A stretch of DNA of 64,000 bases from Pseudomonas bijieensis (GTDB taxonomy: Bacteria > Pseudomonadota > Gammaproteobacteria > Pseudomonadales > Pseudomonadaceae): the NCBI RefSeq assembly GCF_013347965.1, contig NZ_CP048810.1:3905501-3969500 (forward strand). Direction: 5' to 3'. Positions 26,768 to 40,400 of this stretch are shown here, piece after piece; the stretch's first letter is position 1; every line of letters begins with the position of its first letter. A program made the position numbers and the translations under genes. Below the pieces are notes generated by a model that had not been told where the DNA came from, made no database searches, and worked only from the letters and a program-made list of their open reading frames with translations.

Positions 26768-28117
26768 TCAATTCATCCCAGGCAACTGAACCTTGGGTTT
26801 CATGTCGTTCTGCACAACCGATGCCAACGGTGCGACCACACCCTGGCTTTTCAACAACTGCCCCATGGTTGCCTTGATCCGGTACTGGGTGAACAGCTGC
26901 ACGTTTTTGATTTCCGCCAGGCGCCGGGATGCGCTGAACAGCTCGTTTTCGCTGTCGAGCAAGTCGAGCAGGGTCCGCTCGCCGAGGCTGAACTGCTTCT
27001 GGTAGGCGGTGCGCACGTTGGCGCTGCGATCCACATATTGCTGGGCGACCGGCACCTGGGCGTTGGCGTTGTTCAAGGCGTTCCAGGCCAGGCCCAGCTC
27101 TTCGTTCAACTGGCGCAGCGCGTTGTTGCGGATGTCCAGGGCCTGGTTGGACAGGTACGACTTGGACTCCAGGTCCGCCTTGTTGCTGCCGCCGGCATAC
27201 AGGTTGAAACGCATGCGCAGCATGGCCTGCCATTCATTGTTGTGGCCGTTCTGGCCGTCCAGGTCGTTGTCGGCCGTGCGACCCAACTCGGCGTCGAAGC
27301 GTGGGTAGAAGCTCGACTTGGCGGCTTCGTACTGTTGCTCGGCAGCGGCGATGTCAGCTTCGGCCGAACGCAATACCGGGCTGTTTTCCAGCATCTGGGC
27401 GCGGGCTTCGGTCAGGTTGGCCGGCAACAGCGCCATAAAGTCGGCAGGACGTTCCAGTTGATCGGGCAGTTGGCCGACGGCGCTGAGGTAGTTGGTCTCG
27501 GCATCGGCCAGGTTGGTCTGTTCGGTGATCAGGTTGTTGCGGGCCTGGGCCATGCGCGCTTCGGCCTGGTCCAGGTCGGCGCCGCTGCCCACGCCACGGG
27601 AAGTGCGCAACTTGATCTGGTCGAAGATACGCTCGTGGCTCTTGAGGTTTTCCTCGGCCAAGCGCACGAACTCGCGACGGGTCAGCACGTCCAGGTAGAC
27701 CTGGGCCACCGTCAACCCGGTGCGCTCGGATGCGTCCAGCAGCGAGTAGGCACGGGCATTGACGGTGGCTTGTTGACGCCCCACTTCGCTGGACGTCGCA
27801 AAACCGTCAAAAACCATTTGCGACAGACGCAGGCTCGACTCGCTGCGGTTCAGGGTTTCCCAATGATTGTTACCGCCTGAACGGGTGGTGACGCTGTCGG
27901 TGCCTTCACGGCCGTATCCGGCTGCAAGGTCCACTCTAGGCAGGTAGCCGCCCTTGGCGGCCTTGAGTTGGTAATCGGCCGCGAGGCGACTGTTCACACC
28001 GGCCTGGATTTCAGGATGGACGTCCAGCGCCTGTTGCATGGCCTGCGGCAAGGTTTGTGCTTGTACGAAACTGGCGGCGAGGGCGAAGGGTAAAGCCTTG
28101 AGCAGGTGCGAACGCAT
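26768..28117 (-). CDS. lapE: LapE, TolC-family outer-membrane channel
   Basis: The protein has 449 residues from ATG 28117. A longer frame starting upstream at a TTG would hide the signal peptide, MRSHLLKALPFALAASFVQAQ. Two outer-membrane efflux repeats follow, with long helices (AEENLKSHERIFDQIKLR, LDQAEARMAQARNNLI, AEADIAAAEQQYEAAKSSF). It forms the trimeric channel for LapA secretion. It is the first gene of lapEBC, divergent from lapA. No strong Shine-Dalgarno precedes the chosen start, which is the one uncertain point. Confidence 0.92.
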   Translation of the reverse strand: MRSHLLKALPFALAASFVQAQTLPQAMQQALDVHPEIQAGVNSRLAADYQLKAAKGGYLPRVDLAAGYGREGTDSVTTRSGGNNHWETLNRSESSLRLSQMVFDGFATSSEVGRQQATVNARAYSLLDASERTGLTVAQVYLDVLTRREFVRLAEENLKSHERIFDQIKLRTSRGVGSGADLDQAEARMAQARNNLITEQTNLADAETNYLSAVGQLPDQLERPADFMALLPANLTEARAQMLENSPVLRSAEADIAAAEQQYEAAKSSFYPRFDAELGRTADNDLDGQNGHNNEWQAMLRMRFNLYAGGSNKADLESKSYLSNQALDIRNNALRQLNEELGLAWNALNNANAQVPVAQQYVDRSANVRTAYQKQFSLGERTLLDLLDSENELFSASRRLAEIKNVQLFTQYRIKATMGQLLKSQGVVAPLASVVQNDMKPKVQLPGMN

Positions 28118-28475
28118 GGTTGGATTATTCCCGAAACTCTTGTCTTGAATCACAGCGAAACGTGGCGCTGCATCGGATGATGGCAACCGGAATGACCGTA
28201 TGTCGGAAAGTTCAAAACAGGAGCTGGAACACGCACCGAAAGAACAGGTCGCCGCTTAAATATCAATGTGACATTACGCCAATGATTGTTTAGGATGGCT
28301 GGCATAAGGTCAATAGTTTGGCACAAACAAAATAATTGAAAAATAAGAGCCAAAATATTGACATGTGGAAGCGTCAAATAACCTTACTTTGTGAACATGA
28401 ACGTCCAGACCGCTGCCGCCTACAAGCTGCCGGGTCCATGGAAGTCTACTGAGCGTGGCACCCGGAGAGTCTTCA
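28118..28475. promoter_or_regulatory. Divergent lapE/lapA promoter region
   Basis: The interval is 358 bp, with an AT-rich stretch (28255-28395) unlike the flanking genes. A perfect -35 hexamer TTGACA lies at 28358-28363 on the plus strand, but the best downstream -10 candidates (TAACCT or TTACTT) are poor or badly spaced. The lapA Shine-Dalgarno is GGAGAG, 7 nt before ATG 28476. Binding sites for known regulators of lapA cannot be defined by eye. Confidence 0.5.
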
Positions 28476-31400
28476 ATGAGCAGTGTTATTGCCGTTGTCA
28501 AAAGCATTGTTGGTCAGGTTTTCGTCGTATCCCCCGAGGGCATCCGGCGCGTACTCATTGAAGGTGATCGCCTGAACGTAGGCGACCAATTGGACACCGG
28601 GCCTGCTGGCGCCGTCACACTGGAATTGGCCGATGGCCGCACCCTGGACCTGGGTCGCGACACTCAGTGGAGCGCCAATGCTCCGGACTCTTCCACTGAC
28701 CTGGCACAAGCCACTGCCCAGGCCGCACCGTCGGTAGAAGAACTGCAGCAAGCCATCGCCGCTGGCGTCGACCCGACGACCGCCCTGGAAGCCACCGCCG
28801 CCGGCGCAACCGCCGCGGGGACTGGTGGTGCCGCCGGTGGCGGCCACAGCTTTGTGGTGCTGGATGCCACCGCTGGCAGCGTCGACCCTACCGTCGGCTT
28901 CCCAACCGAAGGTCTCGCTGCGGCTGCCGCCACCGACAACAACATTCTGGGTGGCGACACCACGGATACGACCGCCAACGCCGTGCTCAATGCAACGATG
29001 ACCCTGAGCGCCACCCCGACCTTGACCGAGGCCGGTGGCGTGCTGGTGTATACCGCGACCGTGACCCAGGCTCCGCAGACCAACCTGACCGTGACCTTGT
29101 CCAACGGCGCGGTCATCGTGATCCCGGCGGGTCAACTCACCGGTAGCGTCAACGTCCCACTCGCGCCGAACGACACGGTCTACAACGACCCAAGCCAGAT
29201 CAGCGTGACCGTCACTGGCACCACCGGCGGTACCGGCATTGCTGTGACCTTGCCCACCACGCCTGCCGTGACTCAGATCACCGACACCATCGACACCACC
29301 ACCGTCACCCTGACGGCGGGCAACACCGTGACCGAAGGCGGCCAGATCACCTACACCGCCACCTTGACCAACCCGGCCCAGACCCCAGTGACCGTGACTT
29401 TGAGCAACGGCTCGGTCATCACCATCGCTGCTGGCCAGACGTCCGGCACCGTCAGCGTCGATACCCCGACCAATGATGTCTACAACAACGGCAGTACGGT
29501 CAGCACCACCATCACCGGCGCAACTGGCGGTAACTTCGAGAATTTGGTGCCGAGCACCGCGCCTGCGGTCACCACGATTACCGATTCGGCGGACACCACC
29601 GGCCTGACCTTGACCGCCAGCAACACCATCACCGAAGGCGGTTCGATCGTTTACACCGCGACGCTGACTAATCCGGCTCAAACTCCGGTCACCGTGACCT
29701 TGAGCAATGGCGCGGTGATCAACATCGCTGCTGGCCAGACGACTGGGTCCGTCAACGTCGAGACGCAGGCTAATGACGTCTACAACAATGGCAGCACGGT
29801 CAGCACCACCATTACGGGCGCAACCGGCGGCAACTTTGAGAATCTGGTACCGAGCACTGCGCCTGCGGTCACCACGATTACCGATTCGGCGGATACCACT
29901 GGCCTGACCCTGACCGCCAGCAACACCATCACCGAAGGCGGTTCGATTGTTTACACCGCGACGCTGACTAATCCGGCTCAAACTCCGGTCACCGTGACCT
30001 TGAGCAATGGCTCGGTCATCACCATCGCTGCGGGCCAGACTTCCGGGTCCGTCAACGTCGAGACGCCGGCTAATGACGTCTATAACAACGGCAGTGCGGT
30101 CAGCACCACCATTACCGGTGCGACAGGTGGCAACTTTGAGAATCTGGTGCCGAGCACCGCACCTGCCGTTACTACGATTACCGATTCGGCCGACACCACC
30201 GGCCTGACCCTGACCGCCAGCAACACCATCACCGAAGGCGGTCAGATCACCTACACCGCGACACTGACCAACCCGGCTCAGACTCCGGTGACCGTGACCT
30301 TGAGCAATGGCGCGGTGATCAACATCGCTGCAGGCCAGACGACTGGGACCGTCAACGTCGAGACACCGGCCAATGACGTCTATAACAACGGCAGCACAGT
30401 CAGCACCACCATCACCGGTGCCACCGGCGGTAATTTCGAAAACCTGGTGCCAAGCACTGCGCCTGCGGTCACCACGATTACCGATTCGGTAGACACCACT
30501 ACCGTGACGTTGACTGCTACGCCAACCGTGAATGAAAACGGCACGATCACTTATACCGCCACGCTGACCGACGCCAATGGCAACCCGGTCACCGCGCAAA
30601 ACGGTCCTGTGACCGTGACATTGGACAGCGGTAAAACCATCACCATCGCGGCGGGCGCGAGCTCGGGTGTGCTGGATGTGGCTGTCGGCAACGACGTTTA
30701 CCAAGGCCCAACGACAGTTACTGAGTCGATTGCTTCCGCAACGGGTGGCAACCTAGAAGCCATCGCTCCTAACACCGCTCCGGTCAGCACCATCGTTAGC
30801 GATGTCAACGACACCACCACGGTAACGCTGACCGCCAATCCGACCGTGAACGAAAACGGCACCATCACCTACACCGCCACCCTGACCGGTGCTGATGGCA
30901 AACCGGTCATTGCGCAAAACGGTCCGGTGACTGTGACGTTGGACAGCGGCAAGACCATCACCATCGCTGCCGGTGCGAGTTCGGGTGTGCTGGATGTGGC
31001 CGTTGGCAATGATGTTTACCAAGGTCCAACTACCGTCACCGAAAGCATCAGTACCGCCACTGGCGGTAACCTGGAAGCCATCGCACCGAACACCGCTCCG
31101 GTTAGCACCATTGTTAGCGACGTCAACGACACCACCACGGTGACCTTGACCGCCACGCCGACCGTGAACGAAAACGGCACCATCACGTACACCGCGACCT
31201 TGACCGATGCCAACGGCAACCCGGTTACGGCGCAGAACGGTCCAGTGACCGTCACCCTCGACAGCGGCAAAACCATCACCATCGCTGCGGGCGCAAGCAC
31301 TGGCGTATTGGATGTAGCCGTTGGCAACGATGTTTACCAAGGTCCGACCACCGTCACCGAAAGCATCAGTACGGCCACTGGCGGTAACCTGGAAGCCATC

Positions 31401-34400
31401 GCACCGAACACCGCTCCGGTTAGCACCATTGTTAGCGACGTCAACGACACCACCACGGTGACATTGACCGCCACGCCGACCGTAAACGAAAACGGCACCA
31501 TTACCTACACCGCGACGCTGACCGATGCCAATGGCAATCCGGTCACCGCACAAAATGGTCCAGTGACCGTGACGTTGGACAGCGGCAAGACGATCACCAT
31601 CGCCGCTGGCGCAAGTTCCGGCGTGTTGGACGTGGCCGTTGGCAACGACGTGTACCAAGGTCCAACCACCGTGACCGAGTCGATTGCCTCGGCATCGGGT
31701 GGCAACCTTGAAGCCATCGCACCAAACACGACTCCAGCCAGCACCGTCGTCAGCGATGTCAACGACACCACCACGGTGACATTGACCGCCACGCCGACCG
31801 TAAACGAAAACGGCACCATTACCTACACCGCGACGCTGACCAATGCCAATGGCAATCCGGTCACCGCACAAAATGGTCCAGTGACCGTGACGTTGGACAG
31901 CGGCAAGACGATCACCATCGCCGCTGGCGCAAGTTCCGGCGTGTTGGACGTGGCCGTTGGCAACGACGTGTACCAAGGTCCAACCACCGTGACCGAGTCG
32001 ATTGCCTCGGCATCGGGTGGCAACCTTGAAGCCATCGCACCAAACACGACTCCAGCCAGCACCGTCGTCAGCGATGTCAACGACACCACCACGGTGACAT
32101 TGACCGCCAATCCGACCGTGAATGAAAACGGCACCATCACCTACACCGCGACGCTGACCGATGCCGACGGCAATCCGGTCACCGCGCAAAACGGTCCGGT
32201 GACCGTCACCCTGGAAAGCGGCAAGACCATCACCATCGCTGCGGGTGCAAGCTCGGGCGTGTTGGATGTGGCCGTTGGCAATGATGTTTACCAAGGTCCG
32301 ACTACCGTCACCGAAAGCATCAGTACCGCCACTGGCGGCAACCTGGAAGCCATCGCTCCCAACACCGCCCCGGTCAGCACCGTGGTCAGCGATGTCAATG
32401 ACACCACCACGGTGACATTGACCGCCAATCCGACCGTAAATGAAAACGGCACGATTACCTACACCGCGACGCTGACCGATGCCAATGGCAATCCGGTCAC
32501 CGCGCAAAACGGTCCGGTGACCGTCACCCTGAAAGCGGCAAGACCATCACCATCGCTGCGGGTGCAAGCTCGGGCGTGTTGGATGTGGCCGTTGGCAATG
32601 ATGTTTACCAAGGTCCGACTACCGTCACCGAAAGCATCAGTACCGCCACTGGCGGCAACCTGGAAGCCATCGCTCCCAACACCGCCCCGGTCAGCACCGT
32701 GGTCAGCGATGTCAATGACACCACCACGGTGACATTGACCGCCAATCCGACCGTAAATGAAAACGGCACGATTACCTACACCGCGACGCTGACCGATGCC
32801 AATGGCAATCCGGTCACCGCGCAAAACGGTCCGGTGACCGTCACCCTGGAAAGCGGCAAGACCATTACCATCGCTGCGGGTGCAAGCTCGGGCGTGTTGG
32901 ATGTGGCCGTTGGCAATGATGTTTACCAAGGTCCGACTACCGTCACCGAAAGCATCAGTACCGCCACTGGCGGCAACCTGGAAGCCATCGCTCCCAACAC
33001 CGCCCCGGTCAGCACCGTGGTCAGCGATGTCAACGACACCACCACGGTGACATTGACCGCCAATCCGACCGTAAATGAAAACGGCACGATTACCTACACC
33101 GCGACGCTGACCGATGCCAATGGCAATCCGGTCACCGCACAAAATGGTCCAGTCACCGTGACGTTGGACAGCGGCAAAACGATCACCATCGCCGCCGGTG
33201 CCAGCTCGGGCGTGCTCGATGTCGCTGTCGGCAACGACGTTTACCAAGGTCCAACCACCGTGACCGAGTCGATTGCCTCGGCATCGGGCGGTAACCTGGA
33301 AGCTATCGCGCCAAACACGGCACCAGTCAGCACCGTGGTCAGCGACGTCAACGACACCACCACGGTAACGCTGACTGCTACACCGACCATGAACGAAAAC
33401 GGCACCATCACCTACACCGCCACCCTGACCGGTGCTGATGGCAAACCGGTCATTGCGCAAAACGGTCCAGTCACCGTGACGTTGGACAGCGGCAAAACGA
33501 TCACCATCGCCGCCGGTGCCAGCTCGGGCGTGCTCGATGTCGCTGTGGGTAACGATGTTTACCAAGGTCCAACCACCGTGACCGAGTCGATTGCCTCGGC
33601 ATCGGGCGGTAACCTGGAAGCCATCGCACCAAACACGGCGCCAGTCAGCACCGTCGTCAGCGATGTCAACGACACCACCACGGTAACGCTGACCGCCAAT
33701 CCGACCGTGAACGAAAACGGCACCATCACCTACACCGCCACCCTGACCGGTGCCGACGGCAAACCGGTCATTGCGCAGAACGGTCCGGTGACCGTGACAT
33801 TGGACAGCGGCAAGACCATCACCATCGCCGCGGGCGCAAGTTCCGGCGTGTTGGACGTGGCCGTTGGCAACGACGTTTACCAAGGTCCAACGACGGTTAC
33901 TGAGTCGATCAAAGATGCATCCGGTGGCAATTTGGAAGCCATTGCTCCAAATACTGCGCCAGTCAGCACCGTCGTCAGCGATGTCAACGACACCACCACC
34001 GTGACGTTGACCGCTACGCCGACCGTGAATGAAAACGGCACCATCACCTACACCGCCACCCTGACCGGTGCCGACGGCAAACCGGTCATTGCGCAAAATG
34101 GTCCAGTCACCGTCACCCTGGACAGCGGCAAAACCATCACCATCGCTGCGGGTGCGAGCTCGGGCGTGTTGGACGTAGCCGTTGGAAACGACGTGTACCA
34201 AGGTCCAACCACCGTCACCGAGTCGATCAAAGATGCATCCGGCGGCAACCTGGAAGCTATTGCTCCTAACACCGCTCCGGTCAGCACCATCGTTAGCGAT
34301 GTCAACGACACCACCACCGTGACGTTGACCGCTACGCCAACCGTAAATGAAAACGGCATCATCACTTACACCGCGACCCTGACCGGTGCCGACGGCAAAC

Positions 34401-37400
34401 CCGTCATTGCGCAAAATGGTCCAGTCACCGTTACCCTGGACAGCGGCAAGACCATCACCATCGCCGCCGGTGCAAGTTCGGGTGTGTTGGATGTAGCCGT
34501 CGGCAACGATGTGTACCAAGGTCCAACCACCGTGACCGAGTCGATTGCCTCGGCATCGGGCGGTAACCTGGAAGCCATCGCTCCTAACACCGCTCCGGTC
34601 AGCACCATCGTCAGCGATGTCAACGACACCACCACGGTGACATTGACCGCCAATCCGACCGTGAATGAAAACGGCACCATCACCTACACCGCCACCCTGA
34701 CCGGTGCCGACGGCAAACCGGTCATCGCGCAAAATGGTCCAGTCACCGTTACCCTGGACAGCGGCAAGACCATCACCATCGCTGCGGGCGCAAGTTCGGG
34801 CGTGCTCGATGTCGCTGTGGGTAACGATGTTTACCAAGGCCCAACGACGGTTACTGAGTCGATCAAAGATGCATCCGGCGGCAACTTGGAAGCCATTGCT
34901 CCAAATACTGCGCCAGTCAGCACCATCGTCAGCGATGTCAACGACACCACCACGGTGACATTGACCGCCAATCCGACCGTGAACGAAAACGGCACCATCA
35001 CTTACACCGCGACCCTGACCGGTGCCGACGGCAAACCCGTCACGGCGCAAAACGGTCCGGTGACCGTGACGTTGGAAAGCGGCAAGACCATCACCATCGC
35101 TGCGGGTGCAAGTTCGGGCGTGCTCGATGTCGCTGTCGGCAACGACGTTTACCAAGGTCCAACCACCGTGACCGAGTCGATTGCCTCGGCATCGGGCGGT
35201 AACCTGGAAGCTATCGCTCCAAACACTGCGCCAGTCAGCACCGTCGTCAGCGATGTCAACGACACCACCACGGTGACGTTGACCGCTACGCCGACCGTGA
35301 ATGAAAACGGCACCATTACTTACACCGCCACCCTGACCGGTGCCGACGGCAAACCGGTCATTGCGCAAAATGGTCCAGTCACCGTTACCCTGGACAGCGG
35401 CAAAACCATCACCATCGCTGCGGGTGCAAGCTCGGGCGTGTTGGATGTAGCCGTCGGCAACGATGTGTACCAAGGTCCAACGACGGTTACTGAGTCGATC
35501 AAAGATGCATCCGGCGGCAACTTGGAAGCTATCGCTCCTAACACCGCTCCGGTTAGCACCGTCGTTAGCGATGTCAATGACACCACCACCGTGACCTTAA
35601 CCGCCACGCCAACCGTAAATGAAAACGGCACCATCACTTACACCGCGACCCTGACCGGTGCCGACGGCAAACCCGTCACGGCGCAAAACGGTCCGGTGAC
35701 CGTGACGTTGGAAAGCGGCAAGACCATCACCATCGCTGCGGGTGCAAGTTCGGGCGTGCTCGATGTCGCTGTCGGCAACGACGTTTACCAAGGTCCAACC
35801 ACCGTGACCGAGTCGATTGCCTCGGCATCGGGCGGTAACCTGGAAGCTATCGCTCCAAACACTGCGCCAGTCAGCACCGTCGTCAGCGATGTCAACGACA
35901 CCACCACGGTGACGTTGACCGCTACGCCGACCGTGAACGAAAACGGCACCATCACTTACACCGCCACCCTGACCGGTGCCGACGGCAAACCCGTCATTGC
36001 GCAAAATGGTCCAGTCACCGTTACCCTGGACAGCGGCAAGACCATCACCATCGCTGCGGGTGCAAGCTCGGGCGTGTTGGACGTGGCCGTTGGCAACGAC
36101 GTTTACCAAGGTCCGACTACCGTCACTGAAAGCATCAGTACCGCCAGTGGCGGCAACCTCGAAGCCATCGCACCAAACACGGCGCCAGTCAGCACCGTCG
36201 TCAGCGACGTCAACGACACCACCACCGTGACGCTGACCGCCAATCCGACCGTGAACGAAAACGGCACCATCACCTACACCGCCACCCTGACCGGTGCTGA
36301 TGGCAAACCGGTCATCGCGCAAAACGGTCCAGTCACAGTGACGTTGGAAAGCGGCAAGACCATCACCATCGCTGCGGGTGCAAGTTCCGGCGTGTTGGAC
36401 GTGGCCGTTGGCAACGACGTTTACCAAGGTCCGACTACCGTCACCGAAAGCATCAGTACCGCCACTGGCGGTAACCTCGAAGCTATCGCTCCTAACACCG
36501 CTCCGGTTAGCACCGTCGTTAGCGATGTCAATGACACCACCACCGTGACCTTGACCGCCACGCCAACCGTAAATGAAAACGGCACCATCACTTACACCGC
36601 CACCCTGACCGGTGCCGACGGCAAACCTGTCATCGCGCAAAATGGTCCAGTCACCGTGACGTTGGACAGCGGCAAAACCATCACCATCGCTGCGGGCGCA
36701 AGTTCGGGTGTGTTGGATGTAGCCGTCGGCAACGATGTGTACCAAGGCCCAACGACGGTTACTGAGTCGATCAAAGATGCATCCGGCGGCAACTTGGAAG
36801 CCATTGCTCCAAATACTGCGCCAGTCAGCACCGTCGTCAGCGACGTCAACGACACCACCACGGTGACATTGACCGCCAATCCGACCGTGAACGAAAACGG
36901 CACCATCACTTACACCGCGACCCTGACCGGTGCCGACGGCAAACCCGTCATTGCGCAAAATGGTCCAGTCACCGTTACCCTGGACAGCGGCAAAACCATC
37001 ACCATCGCCGCCGGTGCAAGTTCCGGCGTGTTGGACGTGGCCGTTGGCAACGACGTTTACCAAGGTCCGACTACCGTCACCGAAAGCATCAGTACCGCCA
37101 CTGGCGGTAACCTCGAAGCTATCGCTCCTAACACCGCTCCGGTTAGCACCGTCGTTAGCGATGTCAATGACACCACCACCGTGACCTTGACCGCCACGCC
37201 AACCGTAAATGAAAACGGCACCATCACTTACACCGCCACCTGACCGGTGCCGACGGCAAACCTGTCATCGCGCAAAATGGTCCAGTCACCGTGACGTTGG
37301 ACAGCGGCAAAACCATCACCATCGCTGCGGGCGCAAGTTCGGGTGTGTTGGATGTAGCCGTCGGCAACGATGTGTACCAAGGCCCAACGACGGTTACTGA

Positions 37401-40400
37401 GTCGATCAAAGATGCATCCGGCGGCAACTTGGAAGCCATTGCTCCAAATACTGCGCCAGTCAGCACCGTCGTCAGCGACGTCAACGACACCACCACGGTG
37501 ACATTGACCGCCAATCCGACCGTGAACGAAAACGGCACCATCACTTACACCGCGACCCTGACCGGTGCCGACGGCAAACCCGTCACCGCGCAAAACGGTC
37601 CGGTGACCGTCACGTTGGAAAGCGGCAAAACCATCACCATCGCTGCGGGCGCAAGCTCGGGCGTGTTGGATGTGGCCGTCGGCAACGATGTCTACACCGG
37701 TGCACCGTCCATCACCGAGACGATCAAATCGGCCTCCGGCGGCAACCTCGAAGCCATCGCGGTCGATAAGACCGGCGCGTCGACGGCCGTGGGCGACACC
37801 GTCGACAACACCACCGTCAGCATCACCGGCAGCACGTCGGTCACCGAAGGCCAGGCGGCCACATACACCGTCAGCCTGACGAACCCTGCGCAAACCGAGG
37901 TGACACTCAAGATCGTCTACAGCGGCACCGCCGCCGACGGCACGGACTTCACCGGTGTCTACACCGTGAAGATCCCGGCCAACGCCACCAGTACGACCTT
38001 CAATGTGGCGACGCTGGACGACAAGATCTCCGAAGGCACTGAAAACTTCGTGGTCAAGATCGACTCGGCCACCGGTGGCAACTTCGAGCACCTGGCGGTC
38101 AGCGGTACCAACGGCAGCGTCAGCACCTCGATCATCGACAACGATGCGCCGCCTGTACTCGACCTGGACGCCAACAACTCCAGCGGCAAGACCGGTGCCG
38201 ATTACCAGGTGACGTTCACCGAAGGCACCACTGGCCCCGGCGTGTCCATCGCCGACACCGACCTGAAAATCACCGACCCGGACAGCACCATGCTGACCGG
38301 CGCCACCATCGTGCTGACCAACCGTCAGCCTGGCGATGCGCTGAACCTGGGCAACAGCGTCAATGGCATCAGCATCAACGCCAACAGCACCGACGGCAAG
38401 GTCGTGCTGACGCTGACGGGCAATGCGACGCTGGCCGACTACATGCAGCAGATCAAGAACATCAGCTTCATCAACAACAGCGAAGACCCGAGCACCGTAC
38501 CGCGCATCATCACCGTGACGGTGACCGATGGCGCGAGCTACTCCAACACCGCAACCACCACTGTGAACGTGGTCGGGGTCAACGATGCGCCAGTGGCCAC
38601 CGGTGGCGCGGTGACCGGTACCGAAGACACTTCGCTGGTCCTCGGCTGGTCGACCTTCGGCATCAGCGATGTGGACAGCGCCGCCGCCAGCCAGGGTGTA
38701 AAAATCACCGGGCTGCCGAGCGACGGCAAGTTGCAGTACCTGGACGGCGCCACCTGGAAGGACGTGGCCAACAACCAGACCTTCACCAAGGCTGACATCG
38801 ACGCTGGCAAGCTGCGCTTTACCCCCGATGCCAACGAATCTGGTGCCAACGGCAACCCGGCTGGCGTGGGCGATCAAAAGGCCGATTACGCGCAAATCAG
38901 CTTCCAGCCAACCGACGGTCAGGCGTTGGGCAATACCAGTACCGTGAAGATCGACATCACGCCGGTCGCCGACGCACCGACCCTCAACGTGGCCGGCAAC
39001 AACGTGACCTCCACCGGCCTGATCAAGGAAGTCTGGACCGGCCTGTCGGGCCTGGGCACCGATGGCAGCGGCGCGGCCTCCGGCACGCTCAAGTCAGTGA
39101 TCGATGCCGCCGGCACGCCGAACAGCAGCACCAACGTGACCAACGTGCAGTCCGACAGCAACGTCAACGCCGGTACGGCATCGAAAACCTCTGGCCTGAT
39201 CTTCCTCGAAGCCGGCAAGACCTACACCTTCAGCGGCACGGGCGATGACAGCCTGCTGGTCACCATCGGCGGCAAAACCGTGGCGGCAACGACCTGGGGC
39301 GCTGGCGGCCAGTTGAACGGTTCGTTCACGCCGACCACCAGCGGCTACTACACCCTGGACATCTACCACCACAACCAGAGCGGCCCGGGCAGCTATGACG
39401 TGAACCTGTCGATCAACGGCAGCACACCGGTCGACCTGAACGGTGCCGGCGTGCCGCTGTACACCGGCGTGACCGACCTGGTGAACGCTGGCGTGACCGT
39501 CTCCGACCTGCACGGCACCAACGGTGAAGGCTACTACGACGGCTACAAGCTCAACGAAGGCGCCGAAGGCACCAGCGTGAACCTGTCGAAGATCACCACC
39601 GCCCTGACCGACACCGACGGCTCCGAAAGCCTGAGCGTGAAGATCGGTGGTATTCCAGAAGGCAGCGTGCTGAGCGACGGCGCGGGCCATACCGCGACCG
39701 TGGGCAGCAACGGCGAAGCCTCGGTCACCGGCTGGAACCTGGGCAGCCTGACCCTGACCCCACCGACCTACTACAACGGCAACTTCAACCTGACCGTAAC
39801 CTCGACCTCCACCGAAGCCCTCGGCGGCTCGGCGGTCAGCACGGCGCAGATCCCGGTCACCGTCTACCCAGCCACCTACAACGCGGTCACCGCCACGTCG
39901 GGCAGCGACAACGTCACCGGCACCGACGGCAACGACATTGTGGTCGCCGACATCGGCGGCCTGACCGTGGTGCCGGGCGTCAATTACAACATTGCCTTCA
40001 TGGTCGACAGCTCGGGCAGCATGAGTTCGTCGTCTGTCACCGCTGCCAAGAACTCCTTGACCCAAGTGTTCAACACCCTCAAGCAGAGCCTGGGCAGCAA
40101 CTCCGGAACCGTGAACATTTTCCTGGCGGACTTCGATAACCAGGTAAACAAGAACGTTGCGGTCAACCTCAACGATCCGAACGCGCTGACACTGCTCAAG
40201 AGCGTGCTCGACTCGATGGTGTCCGGCGGCAATACCAACTATGAAGACGTGTTCAAGACCACCGCAAACTTCTTCAACAGCACCCAGGCCCTGAGCAATA
40301 CCGGCGCGAAGAACCTGACGTATTTCATCACCGACGGTGAGCCAACGCGCTACCAGTCCGGCGAAGAGACGAACCCAGTGTTGTACGGCACCGTCAAGCT

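Noticed and set aside
30492-37803. A tandem array that might suggest CRISPR
   Set aside because: Units are 318 bp, contiguous, coding, and without unique spacers.
28473-38895. Very long minus-strand frames (up to 1,004 codons) rich in Gly, Asp and His across lapA
   Set aside because: They mirror the 318-bp LapA units and arise from third-position GC bias. They lack starts with ribosome sites and any known domain.
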